DNA of 64,000 nucleotides, from NCBI RefSeq assembly GCF_001613935.1, contig NZ_LQCI01000001.1:186001-250000 (forward strand). The letters run 5' to 3'. The translations under genes and the position numbers were made by a program. Source of the stretch: Amycolatopsis regifaucium. GTDB taxonomy: Bacteria > Actinomycetota > Actinomycetes > Mycobacteriales > Pseudonocardiaceae. Shown here piece by piece: positions 33,363 to 41,617 of this stretch (position 1 is the stretch's first letter; each line of letters begins with the position of its first letter). Below the pieces are notes generated by a model, which was not told the DNA's origin, did not search any database, and was given only the letters and a program-made list of their open reading frames with translations.

Positions 33363-33391
33363 GTGAACCCGTTCGGCCGTGCGTGCGGATA
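33363..33391 (+). promoter_or_regulatory. Candidate ECF promoter of the sigma operon
   Basis: GTGAACCC (33363-33370) and GGATA (33387-33391) with ~16 bases between resemble an ECF -35 AAC element and -10, 35 bases before the sigma ATG. This would allow autoregulation. Assigned by motif only. Confidence 0.3.
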
Positions 33392-33425
33392 GCAGGTGAC
33401 ACTGTCGACCGGCGAAGGGCGGTTC

Positions 33426-34028
33426 ATGAGCACATCTGGGGCGGATCCGGGGGATCTCGAAGACGCGGAGCTGATCGCGAGGTCGGTGACCAGGCCGGAC
33501 TGGTTCTCCGCGATCTTCGACCGGCATGCCGCGCACATCCACCGGTACCTGGTCAGACGCGTCGGACCCACCGCCGCCGAGGACGCGCTGGGGGAGGTGT
33601 TCCTGGTGGCCTTCCGCAAACGCGAGGGCTACGACACCGAGCGCCGTGACGCCCGGCCGTGGCTTTACGGGATCGCGACCAACCTGGTGGCGCAGCGGCG
33701 CCGCGAGGAGGTCAAAGAACTGAAACTACGGGAAGCCCTCGGCCCGCCGGCTCACGAGGAAGGGCATGCCGAGCGTGTCGCGGAGCAGGTGACCGCCGCG
33801 TCGATGGGGAAGCTGCTGGACTCCGCGCTGGCGGGACTGAGCGACGGCGACCGCGACGCGCTCACGTTGTTCGCCGGAGAAAACCTGAGCTACGGGGAAG
33901 TGGCCTCGGCGCTGGGCATTCCACTCGGCACCGTCCGCTCGCGGCTCAACCGCGCCCGCCGGCAGGTCCGCGAGACGCTCGGGCACCCGGAAATCACGAC
34001 TTCGAAGGAGATCGCCACCCATGGATGA
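33426..34028 (+). CDS. ECF RNA polymerase sigma factor
   Basis: A 200-residue sigma factor. Region 2 covers ~25-95 (FSAIFDRHAAHIHRYLVRRVG, AEDALGEVFLVAFRKR, DARPWLYGIATNLVAQRRR), and region 4 ~135-185 (LSDGDRDALTLFAGENLS, then HTH YGEVASALGIPLGTVRSRL). The ATG at 33426 follows AAGGGCGG; the longer frame crosses the putative promoter. The stop overlaps the next gene by eight bases. That partner belongs to the CU044_5270 family, a standard companion of this sigma type in actinomycetes. The target regulon is unknown. Confidence 0.88.
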   Translation: MSTSGADPGDLEDAELIARSVTRPDWFSAIFDRHAAHIHRYLVRRVGPTAAEDALGEVFLVAFRKREGYDTERRDARPWLYGIATNLVAQRRREEVKELKLREALGPPAHEEGHAERVAEQVTAASMGKLLDSALAGLSDGDRDALTLFAGENLSYGEVASALGIPLGTVRSRLNRARRQVRETLGHPEITTSKEIATHG

Positions 34029-34920
34029 GCTGAAGCTGATCGCCGAGCGGACCGCATCGGTGCCCCTCGCGGAATCCGACGCGCTCGGCTCGGCACGCGC
34101 GCGATTGATGGCCGAGATCGCCGCCGCCGGGACGGAGAACGTGGTGCCGCTCAAGAAGCGGCGGCGGTGGGTCTGGACCGGGGTGGGTGCGGCGGGCCTG
34201 GCCGCGGCCATCACCGCCGTCGTCGCGTTCGCCCCGGCCGGTCTGGAGCCACCCGTGGCCACCGCGGATCCCGTGGCCGTCCTGCGCAACGCCGCCGCGG
34301 TCGCGCTGAAGGCGCCGGACACACCACCGACGCCGAGCCAGTTCGTCTACACCAAGACCAAGCAGCCCGACGGCGAGCGGGAATCGTGGCTTTCGGCCGA
34401 TGGTACCCACGACGGGCTGATCAAAATGGCGGACGGAAAGTCCTTCCCGCTCCCGGGCTGTCGAAACGGGCGGGCGCAGGCGTACAAGGGCGAAAAGCCG
34501 CTCAAGGGCGTCATGGAGCCGTGCACGCCAAGGCCCGCTTACCGGGCGGATCTGCCCGCCGACGCCGACGCGATGTTCGCCTACCTCAACGCCAACCACA
34601 GCGGTCACGACGGCGACTTCAACGCGATGGGCAAGGATGTCCTCGCGCTGGCGAACGAAAACCACCTTCCGTCCGCAGTCCGGGCGGCGCTGTTCGGCGC
34701 CGCGGCCAAGGTGCCCGGCCTGCGCGCCGTCGACCACGCCAAGGACGCGGCGGGCAGGCCCGGTGTGGGCATCACTTGGCCGCTCGGGCCGGGGCACGAC
34801 CCCAAGGTGGCGAAACCGGTCGTGATCGTCTTCACCGCGGACACGTTCCGGTACCTGGGCACGAATTCGACCGCGGTGATCGCGTCCGGCGTGGTGGACG
34901 CGGTCGGTCAGCGGCCCTAG
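34021..34920 (+). CDS. CU044_5270-family membrane protein, sigma partner
   Basis: A 299-residue protein with an acidic cytoplasmic N-terminus, a basic KKRRRW stop, one membrane helix (~52-73, TGVGAAGLAAAITAVVAFAP) and a ~220-residue external domain. The external part contains FVYTKTKQPDGERESWLS, the motif region of the CU044_5270 family. The start lies within the sigma gene, so the pair is translationally coupled. It probably tethers or inhibits the sigma factor; there is no zinc anti-sigma motif. Confidence 0.78.
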   Translation: MDELKLIAERTASVPLAESDALGSARARLMAEIAAAGTENVVPLKKRRRWVWTGVGAAGLAAAITAVVAFAPAGLEPPVATADPVAVLRNAAAVALKAPDTPPTPSQFVYTKTKQPDGERESWLSADGTHDGLIKMADGKSFPLPGCRNGRAQAYKGEKPLKGVMEPCTPRPAYRADLPADADAMFAYLNANHSGHDGDFNAMGKDVLALANENHLPSAVRAALFGAAAKVPGLRAVDHAKDAAGRPGVGITWPLGPGHDPKVAKPVVIVFTADTFRYLGTNSTAVIASGVVDAVGQRP

Positions 34921-34938
34921 CCGTCACTGCACAGCGGA

Positions 34939-35718
34939 TCAGCGGCCGGTGAAGGTCGCCTTGCCGGGACCGTCGGCGAGGAACGACTTCACCGCGCCGC
35001 GCAGGTCCTCGGTGTCGAAGAGACCGGCGGCGATCGTCGTGATGTGCTCGTTCGCCTCGGCGACGCCGCCGTGCTCGTAGTGGTCGAGGACCTTCTTGGT
35101 GGCCGCGTGTGCCCGGGTCGGTCCCTGCGCGAGGTCGTTCGTGAAAGCGCGGACGGCCTCGTCGAAGGCGTCCGCCGGGAACACGCGGTTCACCACGTTC
35201 CAGCGTTCGAGGGTCGCGGCGTCGTAGGTCGCGCCGGTCATCACGAACTCCTTGGCGCGGCCGACACCGGCGCGGGCGGCGAGCCGCTGGGTGCCGCCCA
35301 TGGTCGGGGTCAGCCCGACGACCCGTTCGACGAGACCGAACTTGGCCCTCTCGCTCGCCAGGATGATGTCGCAGGCGACCGCGACCTCGAAGGCCCAGGT
35401 CAGGCACAGACCATGGGCGGCGAAGACGGTAGGGAAGGGGAGCGCGGCGATCCGGTCGGGGATCGCCAGCATCTCGTCGAAGAGCACCTTCGCCTCGGCC
35501 GCGGAGGACTGGGCGTCGAACAGGGAGACGTCGACCCCGCCGCTGACGATCTTCCCCTCGGCCCGGATGAGCGCCGCGCGCGGCGGCGTGGCCTCCAGGT
35601 CGCCGATCGCCTCGGCCAGTTCTCGCTGGAGTTCCGCGGTGTAGAGGTTCAGCGGCGGCGAAGCGATGGTCAGGACGGCGACGCCGTCCTCGTGGTCGAG
35701 GCGGATCGAGGTGGCCAA
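34939..35718 (-). CDS. Enoyl-CoA hydratase/isomerase family protein
   Basis: A 259-residue crotonase. The oxyanion-hole segment is EGKIVSGGVDVSLFD, followed by FPTVFAAHGLCLTWAFEVAVACDIILAS and GLTPTMGGTQRLAARAG. The usual second catalytic Glu/Gly region is present as LVERVVGLTP. The start is an uncommon TTG at 35718 with GGAGGG nine bases upstream. It lies 36 bases after the PaaX-type regulator and is surely co-transcribed, hinting at degradation of a CoA-activated aromatic or fatty acid (inference). Confidence 0.85.
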   Translation of the reverse strand: MATSIRLDHEDGVAVLTIASPPLNLYTAELQRELAEAIGDLEATPPRAALIRAEGKIVSGGVDVSLFDAQSSAAEAKVLFDEMLAIPDRIAALPFPTVFAAHGLCLTWAFEVAVACDIILASERAKFGLVERVVGLTPTMGGTQRLAARAGVGRAKEFVMTGATYDAATLERWNVVNRVFPADAFDEAVRAFTNDLAQGPTRAHAATKKVLDHYEHGGVAEANEHITTIAAGLFDTEDLRGAVKSFLADGPGKATFTGR

Positions 35719-35754
35719 GGCGGTGTTCCCTCCGCTAGATCGTTTTCGGTGACC

Positions 35755-36645
35755 CTAGCCGGAGGTGTCCGCGAGTTCGTCCCATTGGGACTGTGCTTCT
35801 GGTCGCCATTCCACGTGCTTGCGGTGGAAAAGGTCCGCCGCGCGCACGCCGCTCCAACCGTCGGGGAGAAGTTTCAGTGGAAGGCGTGGATCGAGGAACG
35901 GGAAACTGCGCCATTCGTGGACGAGTTCGGTCTGCGCGCGAAGAACGCCGCGTTCACCTGAAGGATGCAAACCGGTGAAACGGTCGATGAAGTCCTCGTA
36001 GCGGTCTTTGAGTTCGCTGAGATCCCAGGACCGCGCGACCATCGTCTCCTGGTCGCCGACGTCGCCATAGGCGGCGGTGAACGACATCGCCTGCGCGTCG
36101 AGGCCGAGTTCCTGCACGATCTGCTGGGCTTCCCGCTGACGGGTGAGGTCCGGGCTGACCCAGACACCCGCGACCGGTGAGCCGAATCCGGCCCAGGTCA
36201 GGCGCGTGCGCAGCCGGTGCCGGAGGTCCCGCTTCGCTTCGGGGACCGAGACGATCAGCATGAGCCAATGACCGTCCCATTCCCGCTCCTCGTTGCCGAA
36301 GGCGTAGATCCGTTCGGCGCCTTCGGTCAGGAGACGTCTGCCTGGTGGGGTGAGCGACCAGCGCACTCTTCGTCCGACGCGCTCCGAGATGACCCAGCCC
36401 TCGGCGGACGAACGGGCCAGCGCCTGCCGGGCGGACTTCTCTTCGATGTCGAGCACCCGTAGCGCTTCGACCAGCGTGGACGTCCAAATCGGCTGGTCAC
36501 GGGGCAGGACGTACTCGCCGAGGATCGTCATCAGCAGCGATCGGGCGCTGGCATGGCTGACTTCCCGTCGCCTGCTCAGTGTCGGCCTACGGGTACCGCC
36601 TTTCTGCTGGTGTGCGACGGGGACCTGGGTGGCGGAATCCGCCAT
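35755..36645 (-). CDS. PaaX-family transcriptional regulator
   Basis: A 296-residue repressor of the phenylacetyl-CoA-responsive PaaX family. It has an N-terminal winged helix (SARSLLMTILGEYVLPRDQPIWTSTLVEAL, KSARQALARSSAEGWV), a middle Cas2-like ferredoxin domain (GHWLMLIVSVPEAKRDLRHRLRTRL) and a C-terminal helical part with LPDGWSGVRAADLFHR. It is expected to bind an aryl- or acyl-CoA and to repress itself and the enoyl-CoA hydratase gene downstream. Confidence 0.85.
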   Translation of the reverse strand: MADSATQVPVAHQQKGGTRRPTLSRRREVSHASARSLLMTILGEYVLPRDQPIWTSTLVEALRVLDIEEKSARQALARSSAEGWVISERVGRRVRWSLTPPGRRLLTEGAERIYAFGNEEREWDGHWLMLIVSVPEAKRDLRHRLRTRLTWAGFGSPVAGVWVSPDLTRQREAQQIVQELGLDAQAMSFTAAYGDVGDQETMVARSWDLSELKDRYEDFIDRFTGLHPSGERGVLRAQTELVHEWRSFPFLDPRLPLKLLPDGWSGVRAADLFHRKHVEWRPEAQSQWDELADTSG

Positions 36646-36791
36646 TTGCTGTCACCGACCTCAATGCTCGGGGGTTCGTTCGGGTCCAGAAGAACAACCA
36701 GGTTACCCACGTTCCGTGATCGGTTGGATACTTGCCACTCTTCCGAGGGACCACGAGCTGTTCAATCGGTCCCCGTAGACTCACTGCTCTC

Positions 36792-38429
36792 ATGAGCGCC
36801 ACACTCGTTGCCAAGGATCTCGCCGCCGGCCACGGCGACCGTGTACTGTTCTCCGGTCTCGATCTCGTCGTCGCCCCTGGCGAGGTGATCGGTCTCGTCG
36901 GCGTCAACGGCGCGGGCAAGTCGACCCTGCTGAAGACCCTCGGCGGGCTCGTGCCGCCCGAAGCGGGCAGCATCCGGCTGAACCCGCCCACGGCCACCGT
37001 CGGTCACCTCCCGCAGGAGCCGGAACGCCGGGAAGGTGAGTCCGTCCGCGCGTTCCTCGCGCGCCGCACCGGTGTCACCGCCGCGCAGGCCGCGCTCGAC
37101 GCCGCCACCGAGGCGCTGACCGCGGGCGAAGCCGGCGCGGACGACGCCTACGGTGAGGCCCTCGATCGCTGGCTCGCGCTCGGCGGGGCCGACCTGGACG
37201 ACCGGGCGGGTGAGGTCGCCGCGGAACTCGGGCTCACGATCAACCTCGAACTGCCGATGCTGTCGCTGTCCGGCGGCCAGGCGGCACGGGCGGGAATGGC
37301 CTCGCTGTTGCTGAGCCGGTACGACATCTTCCTGCTCGACGAGCCGACCAACGACCTCGACCTCGACGGGCTGGAACGGCTCGAGCGGTTCGTGACCGGC
37401 CTGCGCGCCGGTACGGTGCTGGTCAGCCACGACCGCGAATTCCTCGCTCGCACCGTGGACCGCGTCGTGGAACTCGACTTCGCGCAGCAACAGGTACGGA
37501 CCTATGGCGGCGGCTACGAGTCCTATCTGGAGGAACGCGCCGTCGCGCGGCGGCACGCCCGCGAGGAGTACGAGGAGTTCGCGAACACGAAGGCCTCACT
37601 CGAAGCCCGTGGCGCGATGCAGCGTTCGTGGATGGAGAAGGGCGTCAAGAACGCCCGGCGCAAAGCCACCGACAACGACAAGGTGGGCCGCAAGTTCCGG
37701 AGCGAGGCGACGGAGAAGCAGGCGTCGAAGGCCCGCCAGACCGACCGCATGATCGAACGGCTCGACGTCGTCGAAGAACCGCGCAAGGAATGGGAACTGC
37801 GGATGGAGATCGCCGCGGCGCCCCGGGCGGGTGCGGTGGTGGCGACCCTGCGCGGCGCGGTGGTGCGGCGGGGCGGGTTCACGCTCGGGCCGGTGGATCT
37901 GCAGATCGACTGGGCGGACAAGGTCGCGATCACCGGGGCCAACGGCGCCGGGAAGTCGACGCTGCTGGCCGCCCTGCTCGGCCGCGTCGCGGTCGACGAA
38001 GGCGCCGCGTCGCTCGGCTCCGGTGTCGTCGTCGGTGAGGTCGACCAGGCGCGGAAGCTCTTCCTCGGCGACCTTCCGCTCGTCGAGGCCTTCGCCCGCG
38101 AGGTTCCGGAACTCGCCGACGCCGAGGTACGGACGTTGCTGGCGAAGTTCGGGTTGAAGGCAGCGCACGTCCTTCGGCCGGCGGCCACGTTGTCGCCGGG
38201 GGAGCGGACCCGGTCGGCGCTGGCGCTACTGCAGGCGCGCGGGGTGAACCTGCTGGTGCTCGACGAGCCGACGAACCATCTGGACCTGCCCGCGATCGAG
38301 CAACTGGAGTCGGCGCTGTCGGAGTATCCGGGGACGCTGCTCCTGGTGACGCACGACCGGCGGATGCTGGACGCGGTGGAGACCACCCGGCGGCTGGAAG
38401 TGGCCGACGGGAAGGTCACCGAACTCTGA
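36792..38429 (+). CDS. ABC-F family ATP-binding protein
   Basis: A 545-residue soluble protein with two ABC domains and no membrane part. Domain 1 has Walker A GVNGAGKST, signature LSGGQAARA and Walker B FLLDEPTNDLD. A charged linker (~255-340) reaches the ribosome in this family. Domain 2 has GANGAGKST, LSPGERTRS and VLDEPTNHLD. ABC-F proteins act on the ribosome, either rescuing stalled translation or protecting against antibiotics. Which applies here cannot be told. The ATG at 36792 has no ribosome site and a TAGACT -10-like element ends 11 bases upstream, so the mRNA may be leaderless. Confidence 0.88.
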   Translation: MSATLVAKDLAAGHGDRVLFSGLDLVVAPGEVIGLVGVNGAGKSTLLKTLGGLVPPEAGSIRLNPPTATVGHLPQEPERREGESVRAFLARRTGVTAAQAALDAATEALTAGEAGADDAYGEALDRWLALGGADLDDRAGEVAAELGLTINLELPMLSLSGGQAARAGMASLLLSRYDIFLLDEPTNDLDLDGLERLERFVTGLRAGTVLVSHDREFLARTVDRVVELDFAQQQVRTYGGGYESYLEERAVARRHAREEYEEFANTKASLEARGAMQRSWMEKGVKNARRKATDNDKVGRKFRSEATEKQASKARQTDRMIERLDVVEEPRKEWELRMEIAAAPRAGAVVATLRGAVVRRGGFTLGPVDLQIDWADKVAITGANGAGKSTLLAALLGRVAVDEGAASLGSGVVVGEVDQARKLFLGDLPLVEAFAREVPELADAEVRTLLAKFGLKAAHVLRPAATLSPGERTRSALALLQARGVNLLVLDEPTNHLDLPAIEQLESALSEYPGTLLLVTHDRRMLDAVETTRRLEVADGKVTEL

Positions 38430-38472
38430 GCATTCAAAGGCTTTGCGCATTCAGAGGACTAAATGCTCAGAG
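38424..38472. terminator. Bidirectional terminator between ABC-F and sugar ABC operons
   Basis: 11-bp perfect arms (38424-38434 with 38462-38472) enclose a loop with a CAAAG/CTTTG mini-stem. It starts within the ABC-F stop codon region and ends just before the permease stop on the other strand. Confidence 0.6.
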
Positions 38473-38478
38473 AGAGGG

Positions 38479-39318
38479 TCACCCCTTGGTCGCGCCGCCG
38501 GTGAGGCCCTTCACGAACTGCTTTTGCAGCGCCAGGTAGAAGATCAGCACCGGCAGGGTCGCCAGGAACATCAGGGCGAACACGCTCCCGAGGTCCGCCT
38601 GGTACTGGCCGATCGAGCGGTAGATCCCGGTCGTGACCGTGGTGCCCTGACTGGGGCCGAGGATGATCAGCGGATCGATGAAGTCGTTCCAGATCCACAC
38701 CCCGAGGAAGATCAGCACACTCGCCGTCGCCGGGCGCAGCAGCGGGAACACGATCCGCCAGAACACCTGCGCCCGGCTCGCCCCGTCGAGCAGCGCGGCT
38801 TCTTCGAGTTCGACCGGCACCCCGCGGATGAACCCGGTGAACACGAAGACCCCGAACGGCACGTAGTACCCGACGTTGAACAGCACCAGACCCTGCAGTG
38901 TCGCCATCATCCCGGTCAGCCGCAGCACCTCGGTGACCGGGATGAGGATCACCTGCGGCGGGATCATCAAGCCCGCCAACAGGATCAGCGCGAGCACCTT
39001 GGTCCACCGTTTGCCGGAGCGCGCCAGGTAGTGGCCGAGCATGGCCGAAAGCACCGTCAGCACGATGATCGACAACAACGTGACGAGCAGGCTGTTCGCC
39101 AGGCTCACCCAGAACAGGCCGTCGGGCCGGGTGAGCACGGCGTGGATGTTGGCAGGCGTCGGTGGCAGCGGGACCGACGCCGGCTCCTGGGCGATCAGGT
39201 CGCCGGGTTTGAAGACGTTGACGAGCACGTAGTACAGCGGCACGAAGAAGAGCGCGCTCGCCAGGATCGCCGCGGCGGGCCGGAGCCATGAACGCCGTGC
39301 ACCGTCCACTGTGGTCAC
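38479..39318 (-). CDS. Sugar ABC transporter permease (MalG-like), alpha-galactoside locus
   Basis: A 279-residue permease with six helices and the EAA motif EEAALLDGASRAQVFWRIVFPLL. The GTG at 39318 overlaps the stop of the preceding permease (GTGA). The end KQFVKGLTGGATKG is typical of MalG-type subunits. It is the last gene of the SBP-permease-permease operon. The neighbouring alpha-galactosidase suggests an alpha-galactoside substrate (inference). Confidence 0.88.
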   Translation of the reverse strand: MTTVDGARRSWLRPAAAILASALFFVPLYYVLVNVFKPGDLIAQEPASVPLPPTPANIHAVLTRPDGLFWVSLANSLLVTLLSIIVLTVLSAMLGHYLARSGKRWTKVLALILLAGLMIPPQVILIPVTEVLRLTGMMATLQGLVLFNVGYYVPFGVFVFTGFIRGVPVELEEAALLDGASRAQVFWRIVFPLLRPATASVLIFLGVWIWNDFIDPLIILGPSQGTTVTTGIYRSIGQYQADLGSVFALMFLATLPVLIFYLALQKQFVKGLTGGATKG

Positions 39319-40202
39319 AGGTCGACCTCCCGCCGCCGCAGGAAACGCAGCACGACCGTGGTCAGTGTCGCGACGATCACCAGCATCACCACGGCCATCG
39401 CGGACGCGTAGCCGACGTGGTTCGCGTCGAGCCCGGTGGCGAGGACGTTGAACGCGATCGTGGCGGTGGTCCCTGAACCCGGCCCGCCGTTGGTGACGAC
39501 CTTGACGTAGTCGTAGGTCTTGAACGCCGAGATCAGCAGCACGACGGTGTTGATCGTCAGTGACGGTGCGAGCAGCGGCCAGGTCACCGCGCGGAACCGC
39601 CGGACGGGTCCGGCCCCGTCGATCTCGGCGGCTTCCAGCAGTTCTGCCGGGACACCCTGCAGGCCCGCGAGGTACACGACCACGCAGAATCCCAGCATCT
39701 GCCAGCAGACGATCGACGCGACCGAGTACAACGCGAGATCCGGGTCCGAAAGCCAGCCAGGCGGCCGTTCGACACCGAACGCGCGGAGGAGGCCATTGAC
39801 CGGACCCCGGTCGTCCAGCAGTTTCGTCCAGATGATGCTGACCACGACCGAGCTGAGGATCACGGGTGTGAAGAACACGCTCCGCAAAACGTTGTACAGC
39901 CAGCCTTTCCGGTCGAGCAGCAGGGCGACGCCGAGGCCGAGCAGGTTCGGCACGACCACCACGATCACGGTCAGGATCGTCGTGACCTTGAGCGCCGTCA
40001 GGAATTGTTCGTCCTGGAAGAGCAGCTTGTAGTTCTCGAGACCCACGAACCGCGAAGGCGGGTTGAACGGGTTGTGGTTCGTCAAGCTGTAGCCGAAGCT
40101 GATGAGGATCGGCGCCATCACGAAGCAGAGATAGATGACGACACCGGGAGCGCCGAACGAGGCGAAATGCCACACCCGCGGCAGGATCGGTTTTCTCCCC
40201 AT
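39315..40202 (-). CDS. Sugar ABC transporter permease (MalF-like), alpha-galactoside locus
   Basis: A 295-residue permease with six helices, a periplasmic loop after helix 1 (FNPPSRFVGLENYKLLF) and the EAA motif EAAEIDGAGPVRRFRAVTWPLL. It starts 6 bases after the binding-protein stop and is coupled to the next permease. No ATPase gene is in the operon, so a shared MsiK-type ATPase is likely. Confidence 0.88.
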   Translation of the reverse strand: MGRKPILPRVWHFASFGAPGVVIYLCFVMAPILISFGYSLTNHNPFNPPSRFVGLENYKLLFQDEQFLTALKVTTILTVIVVVVPNLLGLGVALLLDRKGWLYNVLRSVFFTPVILSSVVVSIIWTKLLDDRGPVNGLLRAFGVERPPGWLSDPDLALYSVASIVCWQMLGFCVVVYLAGLQGVPAELLEAAEIDGAGPVRRFRAVTWPLLAPSLTINTVVLLISAFKTYDYVKVVTNGGPGSGTTATIAFNVLATGLDANHVGYASAMAVVMLVIVATLTTVVLRFLRRREVDL

Positions 40203-40208
40203 CGCGCG

Positions 40209-41480
40209 TCAGCGCGCCTTCGCCCACTCGGCGTCCAGGAACGCGCACGCGTCGGCCACCGCTTTGCGGCCGGTGATGACGTCCTGTGCGGCCTGGTAGA
40301 CCTTGTCCTTCATCCCCGGCAGGAGCCCGTCGTCCGCGGTCTCCCAGCTGAAGGCGTTCACGATCACGTTCTTCTCGACGGCTTCCCGGTAGAGGTCGTA
40401 GCCCGCCTTGAACACCGGGCCGACGTCGGACGGTGGCGTGTAACCCTTGATCGCGGGGAACAGGCCGTCGGCCTTGACCGAGGCGTCGATCTGCTCCTTG
40501 TCGAGCTGGAACGCGAGTGCGAACTTCCTGGCGGCGTCGAGCTTCGGTGACTTGGCGTTCACGACGATGCCGCCGCCGGTGTAGGCGGGGACGACGAGTT
40601 TCCCGTCCTCGGAAGGGAAGTTGAAGACGCCGATCTCGAACGACGGCTTCTTGGCGTCGGCGCTGGCGGCGAACCAGTTGCCCATCGGGTACATCGCGCC
40701 CTCGCCGTTGAGGAAGGCGGCTTCGGTCGCCGAGTAGTCCCGCGAGACCTGTGTCTTGTCGAGGTAGCCCTTGGCGACCAGATCGGCGAACTTGCCGAAC
40801 GCCCGCTGGAAGGCCGGATCGGTGAACTTGACCTTGTCGGCACGCCGCTGGGAAAGCCAGTCCGGGGTTTTTCCGTAGACGTCGACGCTGACCAGGCCGT
40901 CCAGCAGCATCGCGGACGGGAACCCTTCCTTGCCGCCGCCGATGGTGAACGGCGTGATGCCCTTCGCCTTCAGTTTCTCCGCCGCGGCGAGGAGATCCGC
41001 CCAGGTCGCCGGGGCCGCGCTGATCCCCGCGTCGGCGAAGAGCTTCTTGTTGTAGTAGATCGGCGGGATGGTCTGGGTGTTGGCGGGTAACTGGTGGTGC
41101 CCGCCCTTGATCGGGTTGGCGCCGGGGAACTGGAAGTCCTTGAGCTCCTCGGGCGTCCACGCGTAGAGGTTGCCCGATTCGGCGAACCCGGCCGAGTCGA
41201 CGGCTATCGCGACGTCAGGGAACTGGCCGGACTGCAGCAGCTGCTTGGCGTATCCGGTGCGGTCGGTCGACGGCGCGACCAGTTTCTTCACGCTGAGACC
41301 GGGATTGCGGTCCGTCACGCGTTTGATGGCGGCGTCCCAATAGGACGGTGGAAGGTTCGGTGTCTCGAAGGTCAGGAAAGAGATCTCGCTACCGGACGCG
41401 CTCGTCCCGCCGCCCACGGTGCAGCCGGTGAGACTCGCCGCGATGAGCAGCGCCGCTCCCCACGCGAAGGATCTTCTCAT
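40209..41480 (-). CDS. Sugar ABC transporter substrate-binding lipoprotein, alpha-galactoside locus
   Basis: A 423-residue lipoprotein. Signal peptide RRSFAWGAALLIAASLTGC has the lipobox LTGC (Cys ~19). The family-1 solute-binding fold follows, with ISFLTFETPNLPPSYWDAAI, DVAIAVDSAGFAESGNLYAW, IPPIYYNKKLFADAG and GAMYPMGNWFAAS. The ATG at 41480 is chosen because it directly begins the signal peptide; an in-frame upstream Met adds 17 charged residues. It lies 137 bases downstream of the alpha-galactosidase gene, with a promoter of its own. Confidence 0.87.
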   Translation of the reverse strand: MRRSFAWGAALLIAASLTGCTVGGGTSASGSEISFLTFETPNLPPSYWDAAIKRVTDRNPGLSVKKLVAPSTDRTGYAKQLLQSGQFPDVAIAVDSAGFAESGNLYAWTPEELKDFQFPGANPIKGGHHQLPANTQTIPPIYYNKKLFADAGISAAPATWADLLAAAEKLKAKGITPFTIGGGKEGFPSAMLLDGLVSVDVYGKTPDWLSQRRADKVKFTDPAFQRAFGKFADLVAKGYLDKTQVSRDYSATEAAFLNGEGAMYPMGNWFAASADAKKPSFEIGVFNFPSEDGKLVVPAYTGGGIVVNAKSPKLDAARKFALAFQLDKEQIDASVKADGLFPAIKGYTPPSDVGPVFKAGYDLYREAVEKNVIVNAFSWETADDGLLPGMKDKVYQAAQDVITGRKAVADACAFLDAEWAKAR

Positions 41481-41528
41481 CCCCGGCCACCCTTCTCGCG
41501 ACGATGCGCGGCGTCTCCTGGACGTCGG

Positions 41529-41558
41529 CATTCGATCGGATGTCTAGGGGGATGTCAA
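41529..41558 (-). promoter_or_regulatory. Candidate promoter and LacI-type operator of the sugar ABC operon
   Basis: On the minus strand a consensus TTGACA lies at 41558-41553. About 11 bases downstream lies the near-palindrome CATTCGATCGGATG (41529-41542, plus-strand reading). Its CGATCG centre and position over the -10 region suit a LacI/DeoR-type repressor. No regulator gene is adjacent. Confidence 0.4.
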
Positions 41559-41617
41559 GCAGGTTGACGGCGGGAAAAGGGTTCAAAACGGACGATACAT
41601 CTGACCTATCGGGGCGC